Origin: Roseimarinus sediminis
GTDB lineage: Bacteria; Bacteroidota; Bacteroidia; Bacteroidales; Prolixibacteraceae
Reading direction: 5' to 3'
Assembly (NCBI RefSeq): GCF_050433125.1
Contig: NZ_JBNPXV010000010.1
Span: forward strand, 1-64,000
Length of the DNA: 64,000 bases
Below, piece by piece: positions 17,901-26,035 of the stretch; position 1 is the stretch's first letter; the number at the start of each line of letters is the position of its first letter. Position numbers and translations under genes: made by a program. Under the pieces are notes generated by a model. It was not told where the DNA came from. It did no database searches and saw nothing but the letters and a program-made list of their open reading frames with translations.

Positions 17901-19293
17901 TGAAAACTATGAGGATGATGAGCTGACCAAAAATGGCTGAGTTCATCATGCGGGATGCACCATTGAAAGTGATTTTATCCATCAGCTTACGCTTTCCCGA
18001 CCCGCTGGCCTGCCCCAGTTCGGTCTGGTTCACGGTAAGTCGCACTGCAATGAATTCGACAATGATCACCGCTCCGTCGATGATGATACCAAAGTCGAGT
18101 GCACCCAGGCTCATCAGGTTGGCATCGATACCAAAGATGTACATCATCGAAATAGTAAACAATAGTGAAAGCGGAATGAGCGACGCAATGACCAGCCCCG
18201 ACCTGAAATTGCCAAGCAGGAGTACAACGATAAAGAAAACGATCAAACAGCCAAAGAGGAGGTTCTCAAAAACGGTAAATGAGGTTTTGCCAATCAACTC
18301 ACTGCGTTCAACTATCGGATTGATAAAAACGCCTTCGGGCAGGTTTTTTTGGATTTCTGCGACCCGTTGCTTTACTTCTTTGATCACCTTGTTCGAGTTG
18401 GCATCCTTCAGCATCATGATCTGCCCCATCACCTTTTCACCTTCGCCATTGGCAGTAATTGCGCCAAAACGGTTGGCACTGCCGAACTGCACAGTGGCCA
18501 CATCCTTAATCAGCAAGGGAACCCCTCCATCATTCTTTATTACCATGGAACGAAGGTCGTCGAGATCGACTGCCAGCCCGTCGCCACGAATGAAATAACT
18601 TTGGTTTTCCTTTTCGATATAGGCGCCACCTGCCACGCTGTTGTTTCGCGACAGCGCTTCAAATACCTCGTCGAGCGTGAGATTATAGGCTTTCAACTTA
18701 CCCGGATTCACAGCCACCTCGTATTGTTTCAGGTGCCCGCCCCAGGTGTTGACCTCAACCACACCAGGTATGCCCGACAACTGACGCTTTACAAGCCAGT
18801 CCTGCATGGTACGAAGCTCCATGTTCGAATAGTGGTTTTCGTAACCTGGTTTTACATCGAGAATGTACTGGTAGATTTCACCGAGTCCGGTGGTAATCGG
18901 CCCCATTTCGGGAGTTCCAAAACCTTCGGGAATGTTTTGTGCTGCACTTTTTATTTTTTCAGCAATGAGCTGGCGGGGCAGGTAGGTTCCCATGTTGTCG
19001 TCGAACACAATGGTTACTACCGAAAGGCCAAATTTTGATATCGACCTGATTTCCTTTACACCCGGCAGGTTCGACATTTCGAGCTCAACCGGATAGGTAA
19101 TAAACTGTTCCACATCCTGCGTTGCCAGGCTCGTACTCGTGGTGATCACCTGAACCTGATTGTTGGTAATATCGGGTACAGCACCCAAGGGAATCTGGGT
19201 AAGCGCATAAATTCCAAATCCGGCAATCGAAAGGGTTAATAATAGAACGATCAGTTTATTGCGGATACTAAAATCAATGATTTTATTCAGCAT
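14947..19293 (-). CDS. CusA/CzcA-type RND metal efflux pump fused to TolC-like outer-membrane factor
   Basis: 1448 residues. Residues 1 to about 1040 are a full heavy-metal RND pump: N-terminal helix, GLSVVTIVFDDN, the CzcA signature DFGIIIDGAVIIVE in the fourth membrane helix near residue 400, and the second transmembrane block ending near 1040. A basic, hydrophobic stretch (KKTLPLILLLFVLPVFSTAQQ in part, residues about 1051-1070) then leads into some 378 residues of TolC/CzcC-type outer-membrane factor with helical repeats and a typical VYYEYDENN / GVIGLEQSFEFP segment. The joining stretch looks like an embedded signal peptide ending STA-Q, so the two parts may be separated by signal peptidase. 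Such fusions are known in Bacteroidota. It heads the operon with the adaptor. Confidence 0.93.
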   Translation of the reverse strand: MLNKIIDFSIRNKLIVLLLTLSIAGFGIYALTQIPLGAVPDITNNQVQVITTSTSLATQDVEQFITYPVELEMSNLPGVKEIRSISKFGLSVVTIVFDDNMGTYLPRQLIAEKIKSAAQNIPEGFGTPEMGPITTGLGEIYQYILDVKPGYENHYSNMELRTMQDWLVKRQLSGIPGVVEVNTWGGHLKQYEVAVNPGKLKAYNLTLDEVFEALSRNNSVAGGAYIEKENQSYFIRGDGLAVDLDDLRSMVIKNDGGVPLLIKDVATVQFGSANRFGAITANGEGEKVMGQIMMLKDANSNKVIKEVKQRVAEIQKNLPEGVFINPIVERSELIGKTSFTVFENLLFGCLIVFFIVVLLLGNFRSGLVIASLIPLSLLFTISMMYIFGIDANLMSLGALDFGIIIDGAVIIVEFIAVRLTVNQTELGQASGSGKRKLMDKITFNGASRMMNSAIFGQLIILIVFIPILSLTDVEGKMFRPMALSFSFALLGAMFFGLTWLPVASSLFLRPVPEEKTFRITRWIMKWIYRSYQPVIEWSYRHKRFVLSLALASLIVTGIVFARMGGEFVPTLDEGDFVIQPVLKTGTSLSATIETTTRMEQILIEEFPEVEQIVSRIGAAEVPTDPMSMEEIDMIIKLNPKKEWTSAKTKEELANRFKEKLSVIPGIEYEFTQPIEMRFNELITGVRADLAIKVFGEDLELLNEKAIEIKRLIDDVPGAADVVMEKTAGLPQMSVRYKRQKLAYYGVDIETLNRYVSMAFGGEMAGSIFEGEKRFDMVLRFQQEFRNDISHIRNLYVPVAGGASVPLSELADIDYTTGPAKISRDDTYRRVVVSVNVRNRDLESVVSDIEAILNKDLELPPGYHIEYGGQFENLRNASKRLQLAVPIAMLLIFIFLHFAFQSIREAAMVFTAVPLSMVGGVFLLWIRGMPFSISAGVGFIALFGIAVLNGIVLIEHLKELKSEGIYDMRERIMRGTRERLRPVLLTASAAAMGFLPMAISTSAGAEVQRPLATVVIGGLITSTMLTMIALPLLYSIFDDVSGIRFRPLRLVRKKTLPLILLLFVLPVFSTAQQPTIDLAEAIKIACENNAQLKAAQLALNEQEAMRGTAFDPAKTAVYYEYDENNVAENGYPLGVIGLEQSFEFPTVYGARKKVLGKNMAVAQQDYYRQQRKVSLELSKHYYHLQYLLNKKQSWEHIDSLYRHFNSAAEKSFDLGNISQLEMLNMKTQLSTFGIKIKQLDADIAIAYRSLNALIQDSVEYQIKKKELIKLLPNMTDLEHEPGYLMYERTVQRMNDQVKVEKHSLLPDLNIGYFNGSNRYENALRYEGFQVGLGVPLFFGAQKAKIEAARYASDAANQLKLDYQLRYRSKANALQLEMEKHNEALMYYENEGLKLAALLIEAAEKSFSAGAIDYFNFIQSINKAVEIEIDYLDHLDNYNRVVLEYNYLTL

Positions 19294-19504
19294 GACAAGG
19301 TTGATTTGAGTTTTTGTTCAATTTAAGAAAACATGCTCAGAATTCAATGTTATTTTTCATTGAATCTACACAATGCATATTATGCTAAGCAACAACAAAA
19401 CAAATCCGCGAATTGATCAAACCGATTTTGGGAAAAATGAATATTTAACAAAAAAGAAATATGCTAAACTTTCTTTTAACTCTATGTACAGCTGTAAAAT
19501 AATC

Positions 19505-21184
19505 CTACCACTTTCTCATGTAACGGAAACCCAGATAAGGATTGCCCTCGTATTCCCTGAGAAAATTGCGATTGTTCACGCGACAGAAAGTGGCATCGCT
19601 GCTCCAGCTGCCTCCCCGGTTTACTCTTACCGGTGGCCCGGTCATACAAATGGGATCGCTGCTATCGTTGTTTTGTTTGTAGAATTCCTTGTTGTATCGG
19701 TCATAGCACCACTCCCACACATTTCCGGTCATGTCATAAATTCCCAGTTCGTTAGGGATTTTACGACCACCCACCCACACCTGACCGCGCGAGTTATCGA
19801 CCAACCAGCCAACATCACCAGCATGACTACTTCCGGCATAGCGGTATACATATTCAAAGTCTTTTTTGTTTCCGCCGGAATAATATTTTCGGGCATAAAC
19901 GCCTCCGCGCGCAGCATACTCCCATTCGGCTTCGGATGGTAAACGACTTCCGGTAATATGGCAAAACATCTGGGCTCCGTTCCAGGTTACATTCACAACA
20001 GGATGCTCTTCATATCCTCCGTATGAAAAAAACTTACCACTTTGTTCATTCCTCCTGATGCGGGTTAATGGATGATCAAGATTGATCACCTTTGTGCCAT
20101 CAATATAGCCCAGGCTATCGCATTCCATATCATTTAAAAAGAAACAGAAAAGACTGTTGGTCACTTCGTACTTGCTCATTAAAAATGAAGAAATTCGAAG
20201 TTGTGTTTCCGGGCGTTCATCTTCATCGAAGATGTTACTGCCCATTTTAAAAGTACCTCCCTGAACCCTCACCATCTCAATGAAAACATCCACGTCTTCG
20301 GGGTAGAAAATCTTAAAACGCACTTCTTCATCGATGTACATTGTGTCCTTGAAATTAACGATTTCAGTATACTCTTTTGATAACGAATCGAGCGGTAGCT
20401 GAGGTACTATTTTCGTCGAATCGAATATTTCAACATAAACCGTATCGAACAGCAACAACAAAGTTGAATCGAGGTAAAGAGCCGGCATTTCGTAAATAAA
20501 TGGAATCGAATCGCCTGTTCTCCAGGGTGCTTCGTTATTCATTGCATACAAAATGGAATCGGCATCGAGCAGGTCGCGCGTCGTATCGGCCAGCACTTCT
20601 TCGAAGGTAAGAAAAGCTTTATCAGCAGCTTGCAACGGCGCCTTAATGTCTGTTAAACTGTCCATTCGTCCCGAATCGGAAAACTGATCGGTCTGCAAAA
20701 GCCGGTGCTGTGGTTCCTGCTCATCCGATACATCAACAAGCGTATCAACAGGGGCCTGAATATTGTTTGTCGAACTGTCGGGTGCTTCACCCCACAATGC
20801 TTTCAGCGAATCGGGAATTACCGGAAACAACAGGTCAATCAGCTTAATATTATACAGATATTCCCGGGCCACCAAAAAGGTATCGTAGCTTGGAGGCTTT
20901 TCATTGATCAAGTCCAGGGGGACATTGAGTTCTCCAAATTCCAGTTCAAAATCCTCATCAAAAAACAAGGTATCTACAAAAGGAACCACTGTTTCACGCA
21001 AATTCGACCGGATCAAGACGGTTGTATCGAGCCTGGCAACCTTCGAAGAAGGCGTTTTTACATATTCATTCCTGGTGTGATCGAACACAGGTTGATAATA
21101 ATTGGCCTGACGCTGTTCAGTGCTTTTGCATCCGGCAAATACAAACAGAAGCAGCATCATTATTACAAACTTTGGCTTACTCAT
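19505..21184 (-). CDS. lipoprotein with FGE/SUMF1-like (GldJ/GldK-type) domain
   Basis: 559 residues from the ATG of MSKPKFVIMM; a longer frame would place 24 non-signal residues before the clear lipoprotein signal (VFAGC). A long acidic, low-conservation N-terminal half (to about residue 300) precedes a formylglycine-generating-enzyme-type C-lectin domain: MVRVQGGTFKMGS, SKYEVTNSLFC, EHPVVNVTWNGAQMFC, RLPSEAEWEYAARGG, NVWEWCYD and GGSWSSDATFCR. In true FGE two Cys act; here the first is replaced by Ser in GGSWSSDATFC, so modifying activity is unlikely. The gliding/type IX proteins GldJ and GldK have such inactive domains. The gene stands alone and is not in a gldKLMN cluster. Confidence 0.85.
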   Translation of the reverse strand: MSKPKFVIMMLLLFVFAGCKSTEQRQANYYQPVFDHTRNEYVKTPSSKVARLDTTVLIRSNLRETVVPFVDTLFFDEDFELEFGELNVPLDLINEKPPSYDTFLVAREYLYNIKLIDLLFPVIPDSLKALWGEAPDSSTNNIQAPVDTLVDVSDEQEPQHRLLQTDQFSDSGRMDSLTDIKAPLQAADKAFLTFEEVLADTTRDLLDADSILYAMNNEAPWRTGDSIPFIYEMPALYLDSTLLLLFDTVYVEIFDSTKIVPQLPLDSLSKEYTEIVNFKDTMYIDEEVRFKIFYPEDVDVFIEMVRVQGGTFKMGSNIFDEDERPETQLRISSFLMSKYEVTNSLFCFFLNDMECDSLGYIDGTKVINLDHPLTRIRRNEQSGKFFSYGGYEEHPVVNVTWNGAQMFCHITGSRLPSEAEWEYAARGGVYARKYYSGGNKKDFEYVYRYAGSSHAGDVGWLVDNSRGQVWVGGRKIPNELGIYDMTGNVWEWCYDRYNKEFYKQNNDSSDPICMTGPPVRVNRGGSWSSDATFCRVNNRNFLREYEGNPYLGFRYMRKW

Positions 21185-21389
21185 CGTTATGATGTTTGGT
21201 ATGGCGCATTTTTCAAATTTAAATGAATGTGCATCGAAACAAAAACCTGCTGCCATCTTTTTACCAACATTATTTTACAAGATCTGCACCTGCCCTGGTT
21301 TTTAAGCACTGAAAACGCTTATTTCAAACTATTTATCATCCTATAAGCAAACGCGTCGAGGCTGAAAATGGTATTTATCCGATCTTTTT

Positions 21390-21397
21390 TATCTTTG
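21390..21397 (+). promoter_or_regulatory. -7 promoter element for cysH
   Basis: TATCTTTG, 26 bases before the cysH start, matches TAnnTTTG. No clear -33 element was found. Confidence 0.5.
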
Positions 21398-21423
21398 ACG
21401 CTTCAATGTTTAGAGGAAAGAAT

Positions 21424-22122
21424 ATGAACACACTCCCATCGATTGAAGGAAAAACAATAGTTGAAGCGATAGCCTTTTTATGCCGTGAATATCCCGGTAA
21501 AGTAGTTTTTACCACCAGCTTTGGCTATGAAGACCAGGTAATAACCGACATTATCTGCAGCAATCAGCTTCCCGTTGAAATTGTGACACTCGACACCGGC
21601 CGTTTATTTGAAGAAACCTACAAGGTATTTAATCGCACCATCGAAAAATATGGTGTTTCGATAAAAACCTACCATCCCGATGGCGAAGAGGTGGGTCAGT
21701 TGCTTGAGCAAAAAGGACCTTTCAGCTTTTATGAGTCGGTTGAAAACCGCAAGGAATGCTGTTTCATACGCAAAGTGAAGCCGCTTCAGAAGGCCCTCAG
21801 CGATCAAAAAGTATGGATTACCGGCCTCAGGGCAGAACAAAGTGCCAACCGGGAAACCCTCGATGCCCTTCAGTGGGACAAAGGTTTCGAACTCATTAAA
21901 TACAATCCGCTGCACAACTGGACCTTGGAAGAGGTAAAACAACACATTAAAAGCAACAATGTACCTTACAACGTGTTGCACGATCGTGGCTTTGTAAGCA
22001 TTGGTTGCGCTCCCTGTACACGCGCCATTCAGCCCGGAGATGATTTCCGTGCCGGCCGCTGGTGGTGGGAAAACAATTCAAAGAAAGAATGTGGCCTGCA
22101 CACCCAGGGAGGTGAAGAGTAA
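21424..22122 (+). CDS. cysH: APS/PAPS reductase, thioredoxin-dependent
   Basis: 232 residues from the ATG preceded by AGAGGAAAG; a second in-frame ATG lies six codons earlier. The PP-loop-type nucleotide domain has VVFTTSFGYEDQVI and LDTGRLFEET. Cys112-Cys113, Cys195 and Cys198 (CAPC) are the four [4Fe-4S] ligands typical of adenylylsulfate reductases, and the C-terminal ECGLH holds the catalytic Cys223. It reduces APS to sulfite in assimilation, in the cytoplasm. No other sulfate genes adjoin it. Followed by a strong terminator. Confidence 0.93.
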   Translation: MNTLPSIEGKTIVEAIAFLCREYPGKVVFTTSFGYEDQVITDIICSNQLPVEIVTLDTGRLFEETYKVFNRTIEKYGVSIKTYHPDGEEVGQLLEQKGPFSFYESVENRKECCFIRKVKPLQKALSDQKVWITGLRAEQSANRETLDALQWDKGFELIKYNPLHNWTLEEVKQHIKSNNVPYNVLHDRGFVSIGCAPCTRAIQPGDDFRAGRWWWENNSKKECGLHTQGGEE

Positions 22123-22156
22123 GGCACAATGCATAAACATCATCGTTCAAAAAAGA

Positions 22157-22194
22157 AAATCGTTAGCACCACCCCGCGTTAACGATTTTTTTTT
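22157..22194 (+). terminator. intrinsic terminator after cysH
   Basis: Stem AAATCGTTA / TAACGATTT with a 14-base loop, followed by a run of T. Confidence 0.85.
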
Positions 22195-22381
22195 GTTTTT
22201 ACTGAAGGTATACATTGAACCCCTGGTTCACCTTTGTTTCAACCAGCATCGCTACAATCGTCATTAGCCCGCTTCTGATCATTTCATGGTACAAGCAACC
22301 ATTTTCATCAAATATCATCTGTAATATTATATTCGTATAGAATCAAACACTATTTTTACCTTCAACAGCAAAATAAAAAAC

Positions 22382-24832
22382 ATGAATACCATCCGCTACC
22401 TTCTGATCCTGATGTTATTATTGATTTTTCAGCAGGTTTTTCCCCAACGTTACACCATCAGCGGCTACATAAGCGATGAGCAAAGCAGCGAGCGCCTGAT
22501 CAATGCCAACATTTATGAAAAGACCAGTCTGGCCGGAACTACAGCCAATAACTATGGTTTCTACAGCATAACCCTGCCCAAAGGAGAAGTGACCCTGGTT
22601 GCCTCATTCATTGGCTATGGGGCAAAGGAATTCAAACTTACACTTGAAAGCAATATTCAGCTTGACATTCAGCTTAAGAGCACTGCCGGCGAAATTGAAG
22701 AAGTGACGGTAGTTGGCCGTCAAATCAACAAGGTAGAAGACACCCAGATGAGCATGGTAGAGCTGTCGACACAAAAATTGCAAAAAATACCTGTTATGTT
22801 TGGTGAGGCCGATGTACTCAAAGTAATTCAGCTATTACCCGGAGTACAATCGGGCACCGAAGGAACCAGTGGCATTTATGTCAGAGGCGGAGGTCCCGAC
22901 CAAAACCTCTTTTTGCTCGACGGCGTTCCGGTGTACAATGCCAGTCACCTGCTGGGCTTTTTTTCTGTTTTCAACCCCGATGCCATCAAAACGGTGAAGC
23001 TTTACAAAGGAGGCTTTCCTGCACGCTTTGGCGGACGCCTTTCATCGGTCGTCGATATTACGATGAAAGATGGTAACATGAAAAAACTAAGCGGTAACTT
23101 CTCAATCGGGATCATTTCTTCCAAACTGTCACTCGAAGGCCCCCTAATCAAGGACAAAACTTCGTTCATGGTTTCGGCACGCCGTACCTACCTCGATTTG
23201 CTTTCGAAACCCCTCTTTCTATATTTCAACACGGTTTACGATGAGAAAGCCCGGGGAGGAGCCTTTTTTCACGATTATAACCTGAAAGTGAATCACATTT
23301 TTAACGACCGAAGCCGCCTTTATCTGAGCGGCTACTTTGGAAAAGACAAGGGCTTTGCCGGATCGACCTACGAAAGCAACTACCTTAACAGCGAAAACCA
23401 GCCCCGCCACATGGAGTACAAGGATGAGTTTGCGCTTGGCTGGGGCAACACCATTGCATCGGCCCGTTGGAATTACCTGCTTACGCCTCAACTTTTCAGC
23501 AATACCACCGTGACCTACAGCCGCTACATTTTTGATGTTGGCTCGGAATTCATCTCCCGCGATCTGATTGAAAAAACCAAAGCCCAGGATGTTTTCAGGT
23601 ATTATTCGGGCATTGAAGATATTGCTGCAAAAATCGACTTCGACTACTTCCCTGCTCCGGCCCATGCCATTAAATTCGGAAGCAGTTACATTCATCATCA
23701 TTTCACACCCGGTGCAACCCGCCTGAAATTTGAATCGACTGACATCGATGACGAAATGTATGCTTTGGATACCCTGCTGGGCAACCGGGACATTTATGCC
23801 CACGAACTTGCCAGCTATATTGAAGACGACATCACCGTCAACAGTCGGCTGAAAATCAATGCCGGTTTATATCTTTCACTTTTCATGGTGGACGATGCCA
23901 CTTATCTGCGACCACAACCGCGCTTGTCGGTGAGGTACAAGGGAGGCGATAACTGGGCTCTGAAAACATCCTATTCGCGCATGGCCCAGCATGTACACCT
24001 CCTCACCACTGCCGGAATCAGCATGCCAACTGATCTCTGGCTGCCAGTAACCGAAAAGTTTGAACCTCCTATCTCCGATCAGGTGGCACTCGGAACAGCC
24101 ATTAATTTTCCTAAAGGCATTAACCTTACCCTCGAAGGCTTTTACAAAACCATGAATAATTTAATTGAATACAAGGAAGGTGCGTCCTTTATGGGTTCGG
24201 CAACCAACTGGGAAAGTAAGGTGGAAAAAGGACGAGGCTGGGCTTATGGCGCCGAAGTGATGCTAGAGAAAACCATTGGCAAAACGACCGGCTGGATTGG
24301 CTATACCTGGTCGAAAACCGAAAGGCTTTTCGAAGAGCTCAATTTTGGCGAACCCTTTCCGGCCAAATACGACCGACGTCACGACATCAGCATTGCCTTT
24401 ACCCACCAGTTCTCCGATCGTTTCGACATTGGCGGCACATGGGTTTACGGAACCGGTAATGCAGTAACCCTGGCCGTTATGGAATATCCTTCAGCACCCA
24501 TTCCACATTCAGGATATAACTACTGGTACAGCAACAGCATCAAAGAATACGACGGGCGGAATAATTACCGCATGCCTGCCTATCACCGAATGGATTTGGG
24601 CATGAACTTTCACAAGGAAAAGAAAAACGGAATCCGCACCTGGAGCATCTCGGTTTACAATGCCTACAACCATCAGAATCCTTTCATGCTGTTGTGGCAG
24701 ACCAACGGTGGAGACTATATTTACAACCCGACCACCGGTGAATACATCCAGGAAAGCGAACCCGAAACAGTGTTGACGCAGTTCAGCCTTTTTCCGCTAA
24801 TTCCTTCATTATCCTATTCCTTTAAATTTTAA
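22382..24832 (+). CDS. TonB-dependent receptor with carboxypeptidase-regulatory-like domain
   Basis: 816 residues. Signal peptide to about residue 21 (VFPQ), then a CarboxypepD_reg-like domain (YTISGYISDEQSSERLINAN, residues 22-110), a plug domain (LPGVQSGTEGTSGIYVRGGG and NLFLLDGVPVYNASHLLGFF), and a beta-barrel ending PSLSYSFKF with a terminal aromatic as outer-membrane proteins have. It imports a ligand across the outer membrane with TonB energy. It is shorter than SusC proteins and lacks a SusD; its partner is the DUF4249 lipoprotein ten bases downstream. The ligand is unknown. Confidence 0.93.
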   Translation: MNTIRYLLILMLLLIFQQVFPQRYTISGYISDEQSSERLINANIYEKTSLAGTTANNYGFYSITLPKGEVTLVASFIGYGAKEFKLTLESNIQLDIQLKSTAGEIEEVTVVGRQINKVEDTQMSMVELSTQKLQKIPVMFGEADVLKVIQLLPGVQSGTEGTSGIYVRGGGPDQNLFLLDGVPVYNASHLLGFFSVFNPDAIKTVKLYKGGFPARFGGRLSSVVDITMKDGNMKKLSGNFSIGIISSKLSLEGPLIKDKTSFMVSARRTYLDLLSKPLFLYFNTVYDEKARGGAFFHDYNLKVNHIFNDRSRLYLSGYFGKDKGFAGSTYESNYLNSENQPRHMEYKDEFALGWGNTIASARWNYLLTPQLFSNTTVTYSRYIFDVGSEFISRDLIEKTKAQDVFRYYSGIEDIAAKIDFDYFPAPAHAIKFGSSYIHHHFTPGATRLKFESTDIDDEMYALDTLLGNRDIYAHELASYIEDDITVNSRLKINAGLYLSLFMVDDATYLRPQPRLSVRYKGGDNWALKTSYSRMAQHVHLLTTAGISMPTDLWLPVTEKFEPPISDQVALGTAINFPKGINLTLEGFYKTMNNLIEYKEGASFMGSATNWESKVEKGRGWAYGAEVMLEKTIGKTTGWIGYTWSKTERLFEELNFGEPFPAKYDRRHDISIAFTHQFSDRFDIGGTWVYGTGNAVTLAVMEYPSAPIPHSGYNYWYSNSIKEYDGRNNYRMPAYHRMDLGMNFHKEKKNGIRTWSISVYNAYNHQNPFMLLWQTNGGDYIYNPTTGEYIQESEPETVLTQFSLFPLIPSLSYSFKF

Positions 24833-24842
24833 ACCTGCAGAG

Positions 24843-25916
24843 ATGAAACAAAATATTATTTTACTGCTCATCTTACTAAGTATATTGAGTGCCTGTCGAA
24901 AAGAAATCGATTTCGACAAGAAACTGATTGAGCCCAAAATGGTCGTTAACGGGTTCATTACCAACGACAGTCTGATAACACTTACGGTTGCAGCAAGTAA
25001 GCCCATCCCCGGTATCGAACGTCCTTTTACCTGGATCAACGACGCAAAGGTTGAACTGTATGTCGATGGTATCCTGAGTGAAACACTAAAAGCCAGAACC
25101 ATTGAAATGACCGATCCCAACGAAAATCAATGGTACGACGATATGGGTTTACCAACTGTTGAATACCAAAGTGAAACTACCCGGGGTGAGATTGGTAAAA
25201 CATACAAGGTGCTGGTATCACACCCCGATTATGAAACCGTTTGGGGAGAAACGAGCATTCCAACACCCGTAACACCTGAGCATATTGAATATGAACTTTC
25301 GAACGAGACACAGGATGAGTATTACATTGAAAGCAGGGTCGTATTTCAACTTACCCTCAACGACCCGGCAAACATCGATAATTACTACCGGCTTGCAATG
25401 AGACATAAAACAGGACAGCGAATGGTTGAATACAATTACGAAACAGATGATTCCACCGAATACATTTATGTTGAATATTCAAGCTCATCATACATCCAAA
25501 GCGAAGACCCCATTCTCAGTCCCGATGAAGATGCCAACGATTTTCTTTTTGGCAGTCCGTCGAACCGATACAACCTGTTTACTGACGAACTGATTGATGG
25601 TAAAAAGTACCAGCTCGATTTTTACCTTCCGTTTTATTGGACCTACATCTATGAAGAAGATGAAAGCAATGACGAAGGCGAATTTTATCAGGTCAGTTTA
25701 TACTTCCAGACACTGACCCGTGAAGCCTATCTGTACATGAAATCGAGCTATGAACATTACTGGTACGATGAGGATTTCTTTGCCGAGCCGGTTCAGACTT
25801 ATTCAAACATTGTTAACGGAGCCGGAATTTTTGCCGGCTATACCAGCCAGCTTACAACTGTTCAGGAAGGTGAATACCCGATCGAGGGCATGGAATACCG
25901 GGAATATGGTTATTAG
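24843..25916 (+). CDS. DUF4249 family lipoprotein
   Basis: 357 residues. Lipoprotein signal LLLILLSILSAC, followed by an acidic mature part: EPKMVVNGFITNDSLITLTVAASKP is the typical start of DUF4249. Many Tyr and acidic residues follow. DUF4249 genes regularly follow a TonB receptor of the preceding type in Bacteroidota, and the protein is presumed to sit at the outer membrane as its accessory. No biochemical role is established. Confidence 0.9.
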   Translation: MKQNIILLLILLSILSACRKEIDFDKKLIEPKMVVNGFITNDSLITLTVAASKPIPGIERPFTWINDAKVELYVDGILSETLKARTIEMTDPNENQWYDDMGLPTVEYQSETTRGEIGKTYKVLVSHPDYETVWGETSIPTPVTPEHIEYELSNETQDEYYIESRVVFQLTLNDPANIDNYYRLAMRHKTGQRMVEYNYETDDSTEYIYVEYSSSSYIQSEDPILSPDEDANDFLFGSPSNRYNLFTDELIDGKKYQLDFYLPFYWTYIYEEDESNDEGEFYQVSLYFQTLTREAYLYMKSSYEHYWYDEDFFAEPVQTYSNIVNGAGIFAGYTSQLTTVQEGEYPIEGMEYREYGY

Positions 25917-25997
25917 AGAAATAGCGAATAATTCTTTAACTGCAAAAGAAAACACCTGGTCAGATAAAACGTTTATCAGGAAGCAACAACTAAGTAT

Positions 25998-26028
25998 AAA
26001 GCGGGCAACACATTGTGCTGCCCGCTTT
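25998..26028. terminator. bidirectional intrinsic terminator
   Basis: Ten-base perfect stem AAAGCGGGCA / TGCCCGCTTT with an 11-base loop between the convergent DUF4249 and S9 peptidase genes. The A and T ends form part of the stem, so it can serve both. Confidence 0.75.
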
Positions 26029-26035
26029 CATATTC

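Noticed and set aside
17077..19038. Long open frames opposite the RND pump gene (for example 17077-17772 and 18349-19038, plus strand)
   Set aside because: They are antisense to a well-conserved pump, have no recognisable domains, start without signals, and result from codon bias of the real gene.
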